From Favolaschia claudopus (lineage: Eukaryota; Basidiomycota; Agaricomycetes; Agaricales; Mycenaceae), in contig JAWWNJ010000130.1 of NCBI GenBank assembly GCA_037176885.1, forward strand, positions 186,001-250,000: a stretch of DNA of 64,000 nucleotides, given 5' to 3'. The notes under the pieces were generated by a model, which was given only the letters and a program-made list of their open reading frames with translations, did no database searches and had not been told where the DNA came from. Positions 46,263-57,198 of this stretch are shown here, one piece after another; positions within the stretch are counted from its first letter, which is position 1; the number at the start of each line of letters is the position of its first letter. The position numbers and the translations under genes are program-made.

Positions 46263-47674
46263 ACACTGTGCAAAGTATACATCATGAAATTCATGCAAAC
46301 TGTCATGAATTTCAGGTTTCATGATGTTTTGTCATGAAGCACACCATGAATTTCAAGGGGGGTTTCATGATGCTCAGAAGCTCATTTTTGCAAGATTATG
46401 AATTCATGACAAAACATCATGAATTTTCGTCATGAAAGAACCGAGCGATTTTTTCTGGCTAAGTCCACCAAGGGTTAAGTGGGTAGTGTGCTAATATCAA
46501 TGACAAAGCCAATAAATGGTATCAGTCGGTCTCTGGTCTCTATCAAGTGCACACTGCTGAAAATTAGTAAACCAAATGAGGAGAACGGGGATGAACAACT
46601 TGAGACTGTGCAGTATGACATCCATATATTGGCGAAGCTAACAAAGTTTATAATTCCCATCGGTGACGATCGGACTTTGGGAATCAAAAACATCAGCACA
46701 TCTCCACTCTTCGAAAATCTTCTTGATCTCTTTACATCTCAGATAAGTTGTTCATTGAATGTTCCCACCATACCCAAGTGCGCCTCAGGCTCAGCGCGCC
46801 TCCGGCTCAGCCGTTCGCTCAGCCGTTCGCAACTGCCGTGTAATTCGGGAACAGCGTGAACGAATGTCTTTCAAGTAAACAATTCTCGAACTTGTCTAAG
46901 CGATGACGTGACTGGAGTCATACCCAAAACCGGCACTATTCTGTACAGCGAGGTGCAAGGGCAAATGATTTCAAACTATGATTGAGGGTCTCAACTTCGA
47001 GCAAGGAATGCCAGGTCACAGAGGGTGCTCTGTTTTCTCCGAAATTAGGAGTTTTTCTTGCACCAGCCCTACAAATCATCGTTGAGCTCCAATCACGCAC
47101 TGTCAAGTGAAGTTTCCTGAATTGCTTGCTTTTTGAGGTCACATTTTTCCGTTTTGCTTCTCACTCTTCCTTTAGTTCTACCGCGGTGCATCGGCGGATG
47201 TGATCGTGAGCTCGGCTACGGGTGGTTTGAGAAGTCCAGGGACCGTACAGTACAGTAGTGCCCCTGTATTGTCTGTTACTCCCTGGGCCCCGGCGTTCCT
47301 AAGCGGGACCGTCCCGTGTAATCTACCTACCTACCTACCTACCTACCCACTTAGTCTACCTGTAGTAAACTCAACGTGACATAGTATGTCACACGGCGGT
47401 CTTGCGTTCAATTCCGGCTGGTGTCACCTGAGTTTGGTTGTTATTTATTTGCTTTGCAGCGCTCTCGTTTCATGATATTTTGTTCTGAAATACTTGATAA
47501 AACATCATGAAAAAACGTCATGAAGAGCCCCATAATCATCATGAAAACATACTTTCAATTCATGATGTTGCGTTAGCAATTTCCAGGCGATTCATCATGA
47601 ATTCCTGGACATAATGTTGGGATTTTCATGGCCAACAACATCATGAATTTCATGACCCTTCCTTTGCACAGTGT
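46263..47674. mobile_element. 1.41-kb element with ACACTGTGCAAAG ends and CATGAATTT palindromes
   Basis: Ends ACACTGTGCAAAG and CTTTGCACAGTGT, flanked by the 5-bp direct repeat GATTG (46258-46262, 47675-47679). The outer about 180 bp on both sides carry many short TCATGAAATTCATG-like palindromes. Inside is a tetranucleotide run (CTAC)n at about 47323-47349. Frames inside show no transposase. Similar ends and motif clusters at 28204-29392 suggest one family. Confidence 0.8.
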
Positions 47675-48204
47675 GATTGTTCGATGTTGAGACTCAGCGC
47701 GATTGTGTTAGTAATGAAATGAGCTATCCAATGCTCAAATTACTAGTAGTATGATCGAGCCGGCGTGACTTGTGCTCAGACACTAATCACAGTTGTATGG
47801 GTAGTTGTAGATCTGTCCAGGGCCTCATCTTTGCTTCCGTTGAGAACTGTGGTTGAGATTGAGCATCGAGCGAGTTGAAGTCGAAGATCTTGCAAGTTGA
47901 AGTCGGAGCGCAGATCCGTGATTACTGATTGACAAGCCCTGCCGCCTCGGAGCGTGGATTTCAAGCTCCGTCAGTATATTGCCGGATGGGAAGAAAAGCC
48001 AAAAGGAAAATCACCTTCTGGTAGATAGCGGTTTAAAAAAGGCTGCGAGCTCTATTTACGTCGTAGAAGCTGCCATATTATTTACAAGAATTAAGCAAAG
48101 CTTTCGAAAGCAGCGAAAAACCTTTTCGCTATCTGACTCGGAAACCAGCAACGAGTTGACAGCTGTCAGAAGATCCCGGGAATCTCCTTGATATTCCCTC
48201 CCTT

Positions 48205-48240
48205 TTTTCGTTTCTTTATTTCTTTATTTCTTTATTTTCA
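48205..48240. repeat. (TTTCTTTA)n microsatellite
   Basis: Four to five copies of an 8-bp unit just before MITE M1 copy 3. Confidence 0.8.
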
Positions 48241-48254
48241 CCCACCGACACCAG

Positions 48255-48442
48255 TAGGGGCGCTCAATTCTTAGCTCGTCAGCTCGTCTCGTCCGTAAAA
48301 TGTCGATTTTCTGATGAGGGGATCAAATTTGATGGGAAGTGGAGAGAAATGCGGAGTGGGATCAGCAGCTCATCAGCTCATCATGCAATTGAATAATTTC
48401 TGGGACGAGACGAGCCGACGAGCTAAGAATTGAGCGCCCCTA
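48255..48442. mobile_element. MITE family M1, copy 3
   Basis: 188 bp, TA-flanked, ends GGGGCGCTCAATTCTTAGC and complement; nearly identical to copy 2 except for small indels. Confidence 0.92.
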
Positions 48443-48650
48443 GTATCGCTAGTGTCGCTAAACTCACTTGTAACAAATCTTGACAAGTTGTCACAATTTC
48501 TGAAAGTAGGTTTTCCTGATGCGGGTGTTGCAGGTGTTTGTAACAGTATCAAATATTTGAGATGGAACAGGCAGGAAGGGGGAGAGGGAGACATAGGTGG
48601 GTATGAATCAAGGATGAAGAATACAGAAGAATAAAAGAGAGCGGAGAGGA

Positions 48651-49045
48651 TTAACGAGGGGATTGTATGTACGGGAGAGGGTGGACCGACGACTTATCTA
48701 AAGCCTGGTGAAGGTCCTTCATGCGCTCCGCCAGAGTTACCGCCAACTCTTTCCGACGCGGGCAGGCATACGAATCCGCGCGGTGCTTTCCACCGCAATT
48801 GAGGCATTCCACAAGGCCAGAACATTGGGAGGTGTCGCCGTGAGGATGGTCCGCCGAGGGCTTCGCACATATGGCGCAAGATGGCTTCTTGACGTTGCAT
48901 CGAGCCTTGGTGTGTCCGTATTTGTGACATCCCCAGCACTGGGAGATGCGAAGATGCGGGAAGCCACGAGCGACGGTGGGACTAGTGGAACACAGGATGA
49001 TGCGGCCGCGTGAGAGCGCAAGATCGACCTTTTCGCGTGACTGGA
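48651..49045 (-). pseudogene. CCHC zinc-knuckle (gag/LINE ORF1-like) fragment
   Basis: The frame reads CWGCHKYGHTKARC, CAICAKPSADHPHGDTSQC and CLNCGGKHRADSYACPRR: three knuckles of the spacing seen in fungal non-LTR ORF1 proteins, which bind element RNA. It is in frame with Helitron helicase sequence upstream and ends with a stop at 48651. No RT or endonuclease follows. Confidence 0.7.
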
Positions 49046-49694
49046 GAAATGGCATGAGTGGTGGCAATGCACCTCTGCTTGAGAAACGAGTCATATCTAG
49101 ACTCAATAAAAAACGCCTTACTTTGGGATCTTCAACGGCCTTTCCTTCAATGTAATCTTGTGCAGCGCACATAATATGATCTTTACATTGAACAGCAACT
49201 TTTGCATGATTGATAGCTTCCCTTTCACGATTTGTTCTAACGATCAGACTGGCATTATAAGATTGTGGTACATCTGGGCCTAGAGTTATGTAGACCAACA
49301 GGCGAAATCATAGATTTCATGACTCGTGAATTGAATAATAATAGCGGCATTGCCTTTTACGCACATGCAGAACGGCTTCGGCATATTGCAAGTCAGCTTT
49401 CATTCTGTTTTGTTCAGTTAATTCAATAACAGTGTCAATCTGCTTCCAGGACAGTCTACCCAATCGAGCCAGATATTGACGTTCATTGGATTTTTTACTA
49501 CGAAAATTGGAAACAACTGGCATATATAAAGGAGTCTGTTGTACAGGCGGAAGCTGAAAGAAATCACCAGAAAAAACTAAGATAACACCATCAAAAGGTC
49601 TGGAATCATTCCCAGTGAAAAGTCCACGGGATGGATTGCAAAAAAACGAGATGAAACGAGCAACTTTCAAACTATTTCGACGAATCACAAACAA
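49046..49694 (-). pseudogene. Helitron Rep/helicase fragment (Pif1-like)
   Basis: From 49694 the frame reads DGVILVFSGDFFQLPPVQQ (helicase motif II/III region), then WKQIDTVIELTEQNRM and a stop near 49317. The next frame from about 49298 reads ASLIVRTNREREAINHAK and ALPPLMPFLQ, from the later part of the same domain. The Walker A motif, Rep HUH domain and Helitron ends are missing. Helitrons move by rolling-circle replication; this copy cannot encode a working protein. Confidence 0.75.
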
Positions 49695-49699
49695 TTCCG

Positions 49700-50676
49700 C
49701 TAATTTGCACTAAAAAGCGTTATGGTGCGGGCTGGATTGTGATAGTTCGAGAATTTGCGCAATTCATCTCAATTCATTCCACGCGAATCGAAAGGCATCC
49801 ACGGCGTCGACCAAATAATTGCAACAATGTGAAATGCATTGAGATAAACTTGTACAGTAGTATAACAACGATAGTGAAATACACTATATACTGGGAACCC
49901 GTACATGCTTACCTGTACCGTCCCGCCAAAGATCCAGGTTGGTAACCGCACCGGCAAGGCGACCGCGCATTGGATAGCAGGAACTCCAGTATTGTCTTAG
50001 TCCGCGCATTCTCTAGCTCGCTGAAAGAGGGCGGACCAAGGAAACTGAGAAGGAAATCATGAGACGAGTGTAGACGACTCGGAGGGAGCGCACTGGAAGA
50101 TTCACTCACCATCGGCAAGCAACCGATGTCTATTGGTCTGCGATTGGCATTGGACGTCTGCAAGCATGGGGTAAGGCCGTTGTTCTTGTAGACAGAGTAT
50201 AGTGCAAACATACCTTCGACCTCGACCGCGAGTTGTAAGCTTTGTCGTCTGTAGGCCGTGTTAGAGAGAAAGACATGAACGAGGGTAAACGTATGCACTT
50301 TTGTAAAGTGTAGCGCTGGTTCGATACAGAAAGCGGAGAGATTGAGGAGACGGAGCAGGCAGAAGAGGGGAGACGAGGTGGGAGAAGACAAGCAAGAGGA
50401 AGTGACGTGTCCGAAAGTCTCGTCATTTTATGTTGCCTGTTGCCAAGGCGCCAAGGGCCGATGGGTGACTCGGGCAGAGGCTGGCAGAGGTCCGAGGGAA
50501 TGCTTGTTGTAAGTTGGTTGAACTTGTAAGTACGCTGGACTCGAGTTTAAGTTATGTGTTAAAACGAGATAGTTTGCTCACCCACGACAAACGATCTCAA
50601 ATCATTTCGTTTGGTTATTGCTTGTGCCATTTCTTCTCAAAACATTTCAAACTATCCGACTGACTTTTGACTGGGA
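49700..50676. other. No gene recognised
   Basis: A minus-strand frame at 49909-50391 is open but shows only composition-driven serine/leucine richness. No repeats noticed. Confidence 0.4.
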
Positions 50677-50757
50677 ATCATTCTTGATGTATCGCAAAAG
50701 TTGATCAATTTCTAAGGGGGGGAAAAAACTAAGATAACACCATCAAAAGGTCTGGAA

Positions 50758-51570
50758 TGTCGGAAAAATCAAAAAAGGGTTGTTGGGCCTGGGCAGGCCT
50801 TGTAAGGTCTAATAAGGCCGTTGGGGAAAAGGAGGGTTACAAGGTTTAAATACGTACCAAATACTACATATAGGGCCTTATAACACATAATGGACCTAAT
50901 GAGGCTTGTAAGGCCTTACAAGGCATGTTCGGCGGGGTTAAGCAAAAGTATTACCACTTTGCCTTCTTTGTAAGGTGTCTGCTTGCACCTTGTCTTGACT
51001 TTCTAATACCAGACTATCTATTTCTATTTCTATTGTCTACAATACTGACTCTAACAATTAATTATTGGTGCTTGCGAGAATCGAACGCTCGACCTCTGCA
51101 GTGCGAATAAAACAATGGCAATGTCTAATACTGCTATGCTAAGAGAGCTTTATAGATAGAGAAATTTTGTTCCATATATGGCGTAGCTCTCGGATACCTG
51201 TACAATTTCCCCATAACACAACAACTCAAGATATTGCTCGTACATTGACTGGTGATTTACTACACATGAGTATACATATGCTCCCCTACATACTTTTTGA
51301 AATTCAAATCAGCCATCTTGGCATACAATCACAGCACAAATTATCAAAAACAATACAGCTCTGAATTTTCCGCCGAAAAAGATGCAATAAAACCACACCT
51401 ACCATGTCTCTAACAACCCCAACTCAGTTTTGTAACCTCCGGGAAGTCAGCCTGGGAAGACCTAACCATACCTTATCACGCCTTATAAGGTCACCCCTCG
51501 AACCTTATTAGGCCTTATAAGGCCGTTAGGTGCTCCAAGGCCTTACCAGGCTTTTTCAATTTTTCCGACA
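50758..51570. mobile_element. 813-bp element, TGTCGGAAAAAT ends
   Basis: Inverted ends TGTCGGAAAAAT and complement. Subterminal AAGGCCTTA/TAAGGCC motifs are abundant near both ends. The middle holds a tRNA-like sequence (51062-51142) and a part also present at 59495-59590. No transposase frame. Confidence 0.75.
51062..51142 (-). other. tRNA-like sequence, degenerate
   Basis: On the minus strand it has a B-box-like GTTCGATTC, an A-box-like TTAGCATAGCAG, and ends GCACCA. The T-arm stem does not pair well and no clear anticodon stem forms, so it is a tRNA pseudogene or tRNA-derived SINE head rather than a working tRNA. Confidence 0.35.
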
Positions 51571-51612
51571 AATCATTCTTGATGTATCGCAAAAGTTGAT
51601 CAATTTCTAAAA

Positions 51613-51658
<46 letters not shown>
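51613..51658. repeat. 46-nt G homopolymer
   Basis: An uninterrupted G run follows the second copy of the direct repeat; the first copy has only seven G. Such runs form G-quadruplexes, and may also be a sequencing artefact. Confidence 0.95.
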
Positions 51659-52661
51659 CGGTCCCAAGGGCCTCGAGAAAAAAACTTTCATATGATTTTT
51701 TGCAACTCGGTTCTGAGGGTTGTATGCAGCACATATATGCTACATTGCTCTACAGCCTTATTTTAGCAATTCAGTACAACTCTGGCCACCATTGTCACCG
51801 TCAGATGGGTTTGACCGCCGCTCGGGCCTCTCGGCAGCCTCGGCTGTCAGTGTGTATGCTGTTGTTTGGTCCAGAAGACTGGTTGCTAAGATTGAGAAAT
51901 ATCAATTTTGCACAGTGCAGGTACGTGGAAATGTGCAAAATAACAAGTTCTTCGCTTCAAATGCTGATGTTGAGTCCGAAAATACATAAATTTGATACAG
52001 CTAACAAATTGGGCGGTGGGAAGGTCGTCAGAATTCTATGGATTCTCGTACCGTAGTAAATGATGTTGCGTCCCATTTAGCCTCAACCGTCTCTCGTGCG
52101 ATTCACAATCTGAGTGTTAGTGAGCTGGTGAGTATTGCTCGTCGTGCTGGCTCACGAAGCTCTGGCTGCTGCGTCGGGCGCGGGGTAAATATCCCGCGTG
52201 AGATCCCGTCCGTTGATGAGGAATGGCCAAAAGGATGGGAGTGGGACTCGGGTAAACTCCGGAAAAAGGCTGATAGTGGGACTCGGATGCTCGGATAGAA
52301 AGATTTGAGCTCTGATAGTGGGACTCGGCTCATCGGCACATCAAGATAAATGATGTAGATCACAGCACGTAATTAGCTTGAAAATACCGCCCCGACGCTT
52401 TAAAATATTATCTGGCCCCACGCAGTGGGCCTCCGCGGCGAGCGCAAGCACCACGCAGTGGGCCTAGCGGCGAGCGTCAAGGGGGGTCCGCGGGGGTCTC
52501 CCCCGCGCTACATGAATCAAATTTTCAGAATAAATAATAGAAATAACTCGAGATACTGAATATAGCTCATAAAATATGCCGTCAGGCTCAAGGAGGGGGG
52601 TCTGGGGGGAGCTACGTTCCCCCCAGAAATTTATTAGCTCAGAAATACACTGAGAAAGCAA
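51659..52661. other. No gene recognised
   Basis: A GTGGGACTCGG motif recurs around 52240-52330 (and again near 52960), and CCACGCAGTGGGCCT occurs twice (52418, 52452). Frames at 52038-52298 are short and unrecognised. Confidence 0.45.
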
Positions 52662-52850
52662 TAGGGGCGCTCAATTCTCAGCTCGTCAGCTCGTCTCGTT
52701 TAGAAAAAAATTAATTACCTGATGAGCTGATGAGACGGTGATCCCACTCCGCCTCTCGCTCCACTCCTCGTCATATTTTGATCAATCCATCAGCAAATTA
52801 ATTATTTTCTGTACGAGACGAGCTGACGAGCTAAGAATTGAGCGCCCCTA
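52662..52850. mobile_element. MITE family M1, copy 4
   Basis: 189 bp, TA-flanked, same ends but a diverged centre (AATTAATTA blocks), so it is an older or separate subfamily. Orientation of the core follows copy 1. Confidence 0.9.
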
Positions 52851-52923
52851 ATTAAACACATTAAATATAAATTTCGGCTCTAAATGCCGAGGATTGATGC
52901 GGTGTTGATCCCCTGATACAGCT

Positions 52924-53575
52924 TTGATTGCGTATGATCCAAAAGACATCAACAGTGGGACTCGCTTAAATAGCCGAGTCCCACTCCCATCCTTCTGGCA
53001 TATACTCTCCGTTGATGAGAACACGAACTTGATAGATATTAGGGGCATTCAAAGTAAAATCGCGCTTTCGCGCTTACAAGGCTTTCGACGCTTTCGTGGT
53101 TACGCGGCAGAAGTGGCACCATCTGTCTTTAAACACGGCAGCGCACCGTTCCCTTTTTGGGAAGCCTCTTTAAAATTTTCTTCGGCAGTAAATCTGCCTG
53201 AAAGTCTTGTCAGTCCGGCCGTACCTTCTGGTTGGAACTTCCCGCCAGAAAGGTAAAGGTGCTGACCCTCGCAACTGGGGTGCAGCTAACCTTTCGGAAG
53301 AATTCTCTGAGCGCGACATTGACGCGCAAAGGGCCGCTCTTGAAAATTTCGCCGCAATTGGCCGTGCTGTCAAAAAAGAACAGTTTTCACCGCCACCTGG
53401 GTTCTTTGATCAGATGCCAATCACCTTGGCTTCTGAACGGACCGAACCCCGAACTCCGAAATCGTTGCTCAAGCCGACGGTCAACTCTGGCCAGAGTGCA
53501 GATGAAAAGATTGCTGATCTGCAAGCGCAGATCAGCAGCTTGCAACGTTCTCAGACGATGACGCCAAAGGTTGAC
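52924..53575 (+). pseudogene. Gag-like ORF, interrupted by a MITE
   Basis: Frame one gives APFPFWEASLKFSSAVNLPE and PAVPSGWNFPPER; frame two continues QKGKGADPRNWGAANLSEE, DAQRAALENFAAIGRAVK, and a coiled-coil heptad piece ADEKIADLQAQISSLQRS. The two frames overlap at 53207-53256, so a frameshift or intron separates them. The style suggests a retroelement structural protein, but no zinc knuckle or protease is seen. At 53576 a MITE begins and the frame ends in it. Confidence 0.45.
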
Positions 53576-54082
53576 TTACAGCTGTTCCCAAAATCTATGA
53601 GACTTTTCAAAGAAAATTGCGCGAGCTCAACTTTTGATCGGAGTGATAAGGCACACCATATATGGTAATTGGGTTTGGTCTGCATTGAGGTTGCGTGGGC
53701 GTCCGCGCACAGTAGTCGAAGGTGCTCTGACTGTGCCATAATCTTCTTTATTTTCTCTCTAGCGGAAAAGGCTCGCCCGAGAGACACCAAGAATCTCACA
53801 TACATCCTCGGTGAGATAATCGTTGTCGAGTAGCCACAGAGCGCGCTCTTTGAGGTCGTCGCTGATATGGCGGAAGACCATTGCGATGAGATACGATAGC
53901 GATTTGATAGCGATGACGCTCTGCTATAAAGCTTGTCAAGTTTACAGCACAGCGTCATTCTTTCCTAAACGGGAACGGATCTCTTCCGGGTCGGAGATAT
54001 TACCATATATGGTGTGCCTTATCACTCCGATCAACGCGCAATTTTTTTTGAAAAGTCACATAGATTTCGGGAACAGCTGTAA
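53576..54082. mobile_element. 507-bp MITE, CAGCTGTTCCCAAAATC ends
   Basis: T + TA + CAGCTGTTCCC at the left and complement + TA at the right; inversion covers about 90 bp and includes a CATATATGG palindrome at both inner edges. It cuts the gag-like ORF. Confidence 0.88.
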
Positions 54083-55466
54083 ATGAAAGGTTTACTAGCA
54101 AAGAAAATATCTGTCTACTTGGTTTGAGTTTTTCGGCCTTGGTCCTGCGCCATCTTGCATCTCCCTATTTAGAGTGACAGCCTGTGACTGCTGCCAAACA
54201 GCACAACCCCAAGGCAACTTCGGCATTTTCATCATATCTCGACTCAAAAATCATTCGTTGGGGTCAAGAAACCTAATCTATGTACTACTAAATTCTCATC
54301 GAATTGAGGATTTTGGCACAAAATCGCGGCAAACACTGCCCAAAATCCATCAAATCACCCACCAAATAGCGATTCCGACTCGGGCGCTGCTCACCATCCG
54401 GTCAACGGATTGCCTAGAAATTTTTCCGAGACAAGCTTGACATACCATACTATACTCCGCTAGTTTTCTATTTTTTTTTAATGTTGTTTACACTGTGTAT
54501 TTTGCAGGTGAACACAGCGACAAATCTGGAACAAAAAGCCAGTGAAAAGTGGTGCTCAGAGCAACGAATACTTATCTAACAATTATGTAAATTGACACAG
54601 AGGTAGTCGTACATGTATAGTACAATATCTCTGTTCAAAGTTTGTGAGAGAATGCTTACCCGAGGGAAGGTGGATGAAACGATCCAAAAACCACCCGTTT
54701 TTGGACTTTGGCGGGGAACAAACAAGTACACATAATCCACTTCGGCAATCGCGGATGCCCAGCCCCATAATACTATGCATCTTGTCTTGCGTCACAGAAA
54801 ATTCTGGGACTCCGAGCGGTTTTACGGCTATGTTAAGGGATTCAACGAACCCCACACAACATTTGATTCCACGTATCGACCGACTAACTATCTGCGTCTC
54901 AACTCTCGAAAACGGAGGCATCCTGTAATTTCCAATTTTACATCGAGGGGCATCCGCAAATTCGCCGAAGGGAGGAAGAAGATGAAGACTACGTTGAAGA
55001 ATTACCTCCAACAAAGCGACAGGCCACCACCCGCATACTGCGACCTCAAGGGAAAGACTCACAGACCCAGAAGAAAGTTATTCCTGGAAAGGTCGTGAAG
55101 TCAGGTCGTAACTGGGATATTGTGGAGATGGACGAGGAGGAATGAGTCTGGAATTTGTTGGTCTCAAGTTTGTATTAGTATTACAAAACAGAAATGCATT
55201 CATCGGTTGTTCAATAAGATATAAGTTACACCAGAACTCTGCCGCAACTTGAACCGAGCATAGACAGATGACGGTGCCGTCACGGCGGTACTACTAGTAA
55301 GTAGCAAGTAAGTACTTAGTACATATTTTATCAATCAAATTTAAACTGTTATTTTCCTCAAGTCTGCTCGAGTGGGCGGCGGACCGGCGGTGCGTTGGCG
55401 GCGGTGTGCGGTACTCGTGCGCAGGGACGCGGCGTGTTCAAAAAGTGACGCGGCAGTCACAATGTG
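54083..55466. other. No confident gene
   Basis: A plus-strand frame at 54775-55098 (FWDSERFYGYVKGFNEPHTT, RKRRHPVISNFTSRGI) overlaps a 159-codon minus-strand frame; neither is recognisable. No other structure. Confidence 0.4.
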
Positions 55467-55511
55467 TGACGCGGCGCTGACGCGGCGCTGACGCGGCGCT
55501 GACGCGGCGCG
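55467..55511. repeat. 11-bp minisatellite GACGCGGCGCT x4
   Basis: Four head-to-tail copies; further GACGCGGC-like units precede it (55427-55466). Confidence 0.85.
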
Positions 55512-55902
55512 TTTGCGGTAGATGCGGGAATTTCACCTAGCCCGTCTTTTTCTGTTGTTAGCTAGCGATGTGAAGAAGTGGAAACAAATACATACCGCCG
55601 ACTTCCGCGCTTCCACTGAGATCGTAACGGATTCCACGGTAGGGCGCTAGAAGCATGTCACAGTTGGGAAAGCCGGCGTCGGCAAGGTAGTAGCAGCCGT
55701 CAGGGAGAGAGAAACCATTTCGGCGAGCATGATCAAAGAGGATCCCATCCGTATCCAGCCATGACATGTACAAAGCGCATGTCGAAATCGCATGCAGCCA
55801 AAGTGTTCTGTGTTATCTCGCCGTGACGGTCGCAGTTACGAAGGATATGCTGTTCAAGAACATAGGCAAAAAAATGGACACCGTCGGTGGTCTATCGTGT
55901 CA

Positions 55903-56607
55903 CAACGCTCAGGCGACACAATCAGCAAGTACGTCAACCGTGGCCTTGAACTTTTCACCTCAGCATTCCTCGACAAATATCTTCATGCACCGGCCAACGA
56001 AACTCCTGCGCACATCCGGAACAATCCCCGATGGTACCCCTGGTTCAAATATTGCCGAGGAGCAGTCGTACAGTGGCGGCAAAATCTGATGTCACCCCCA
56101 AAAAAGGAAATTTTCATCAAACCGCCTCTAATCTGCCCTTGCCATCGCCGTCTGGGGGCGACAAGGGCACAGATCCATTGGCACGGCAAATACACTGCCT
56201 GTGGAAGCACGATTGAGAAAGATAGGTCCATTCATTGAGGAGAACTGGGCCAAAGATGGTTGGAAAGTTTTGCCCAAAAAGTGTCAATTTTCGAGGTATC
56301 CTAAGATGGAAAAAGGCGCATGTGTTTCGAATGTATGTTGAATGCACTCTGAAAGGTCCGACTCAGAAAAGAGAAGAAAACGGGTTGAATTCATAAGAAT
56401 TTCCTTTTTTGGGGGTGACATCAGATTTTGCCGCCACTGTACGACTGCTCCTCGGCAATATTTGAACCAGGGGTACCATCGGGGATTGTTCCGGATGTGC
56501 GCAGGAGTTTCGTTGGCCGGTGCATGAAGATATTTGTCGAGGAATGCTGAGGTGAAAAGTTCAAGGCCACGGTTGACGTACTTGCTGATTGTGTCGCCTG
56601 AGCGTTG
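55903..56607. repeat. Inverted duplication inside the Harbinger gene
   Basis: 55903-56112 and 56398-56607 are complements (x pairs with 112510-x). The inner part is MITE end; the outer 166 bp are transposase coding sequence (SGDTISKYVNRGLELFTS). The flanking copies meet the MITE at the same TA, so without it they would form one perfect palindrome. Confidence 0.92.
56069..56441. mobile_element. 373-bp MITE, CAGTGGCGGCAAAATC ends
   Basis: TA + CAGTGGCGGCAAAATCTGAT and complement + TA. Related by its end to 5131-5819. The central 285 bp are unique and non-coding. Confidence 0.85.
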
Positions 56608-57198
56608 GAAGCGTTCCTGCAGTTCCCGTTGGCTACTGCCGTGAACTAGCCAGTACACAAAAATCGCAAGCTTCTCTGGCGCCCTCACAGACCGACTGCA
56701 TTCGCAGCCGCAAGAATGGCGATGCGTCGACGGTAGAGAGAAGCCAGTTGTAAGCATTGAGAACACAAGAGTAGTACAAGGACGTAGTGGAAGGTATACA
56801 GAAAGAACGACTCGAGCGAGCTCACATGTCACAGAAGAGTAACAGTGTGATGGGCTGTGACTTCGGATTAGAGTCCGATTCGGAGCCAGATTCAGAGGCA
56901 CCCGATCAGGCCCTCAACCTTCCCTGCCGCACAACCAGTCCGTGTCAAGTCTCGCCCTAACTTTCGGGCTGCAGCACTACACTCCGCGCCGTCCATTGGA
57001 TTCCCAACCTTTAACTTGTTGTATTCTTTCCGAGCAGTCTGTAGCGATGACTGTGCACGAGAAACTTTCTTCTTCTGAGAAGTGTAGAGTCGTTGACGAG
57101 TTCCGTTCAGAGCTGATTAGGTCACCAGTATAGACTCTGGGGAATCGTTTCCAAACGTTGCCGCCTTGAACCGAGATGCTAGTCTCGGCTCGTGATCC

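Larger units (their letters stand above)
50677..51613. repeat. About 43-bp direct repeat flanking a Helitron scrap and an element
   Basis: AATCATTCTTGATGTATCGC through GATCAATTTCTAA occurs at about 50678-50715 and 51571-51612. Between them lie G7, a 35-bp scrap identical to 49568-49602 of the helicase fragment, and the 813-bp element at 50758-51570. The string GGAATCATTC joins both sequences, a sign of template switching. Confidence 0.75.
55558..56901 (-). pseudogene. PIF/Harbinger transposase, interrupted
   Basis: From 56901 the N-terminal part reads EKLAIFVYWLVHGSSQRELQ, ERFQRSGDTISKYVNRGLEL and WYPWFKYCRGAV. The conserved GA(V/I)DG motif is split: GAV is at 56443, and DGVHFFAYVLEQH resumes at about 55885, then TQNTLAACDFDMRFVHVMAG, a one-base frameshift near 55745, and YYLADAGFPNCDMLLAPYRG. 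D of DGVHF and D of ADAGF are catalytic positions in the family. Without the 555-bp insertion the reading would be almost continuous. Harbinger also needs a Myb-like partner, not seen here. Ends of the original element were not found. Confidence 0.85.

Noticed and set aside
47323..47349. Possible CRISPR-like repeat
   Set aside because: It is a plain (CTAC)n microsatellite without spacers, in a eukaryotic genome.
54583..55062. 159-codon minus-strand frame
   Set aside because: It opposes an equally plausible plus-strand frame, and neither shows a recognisable domain.
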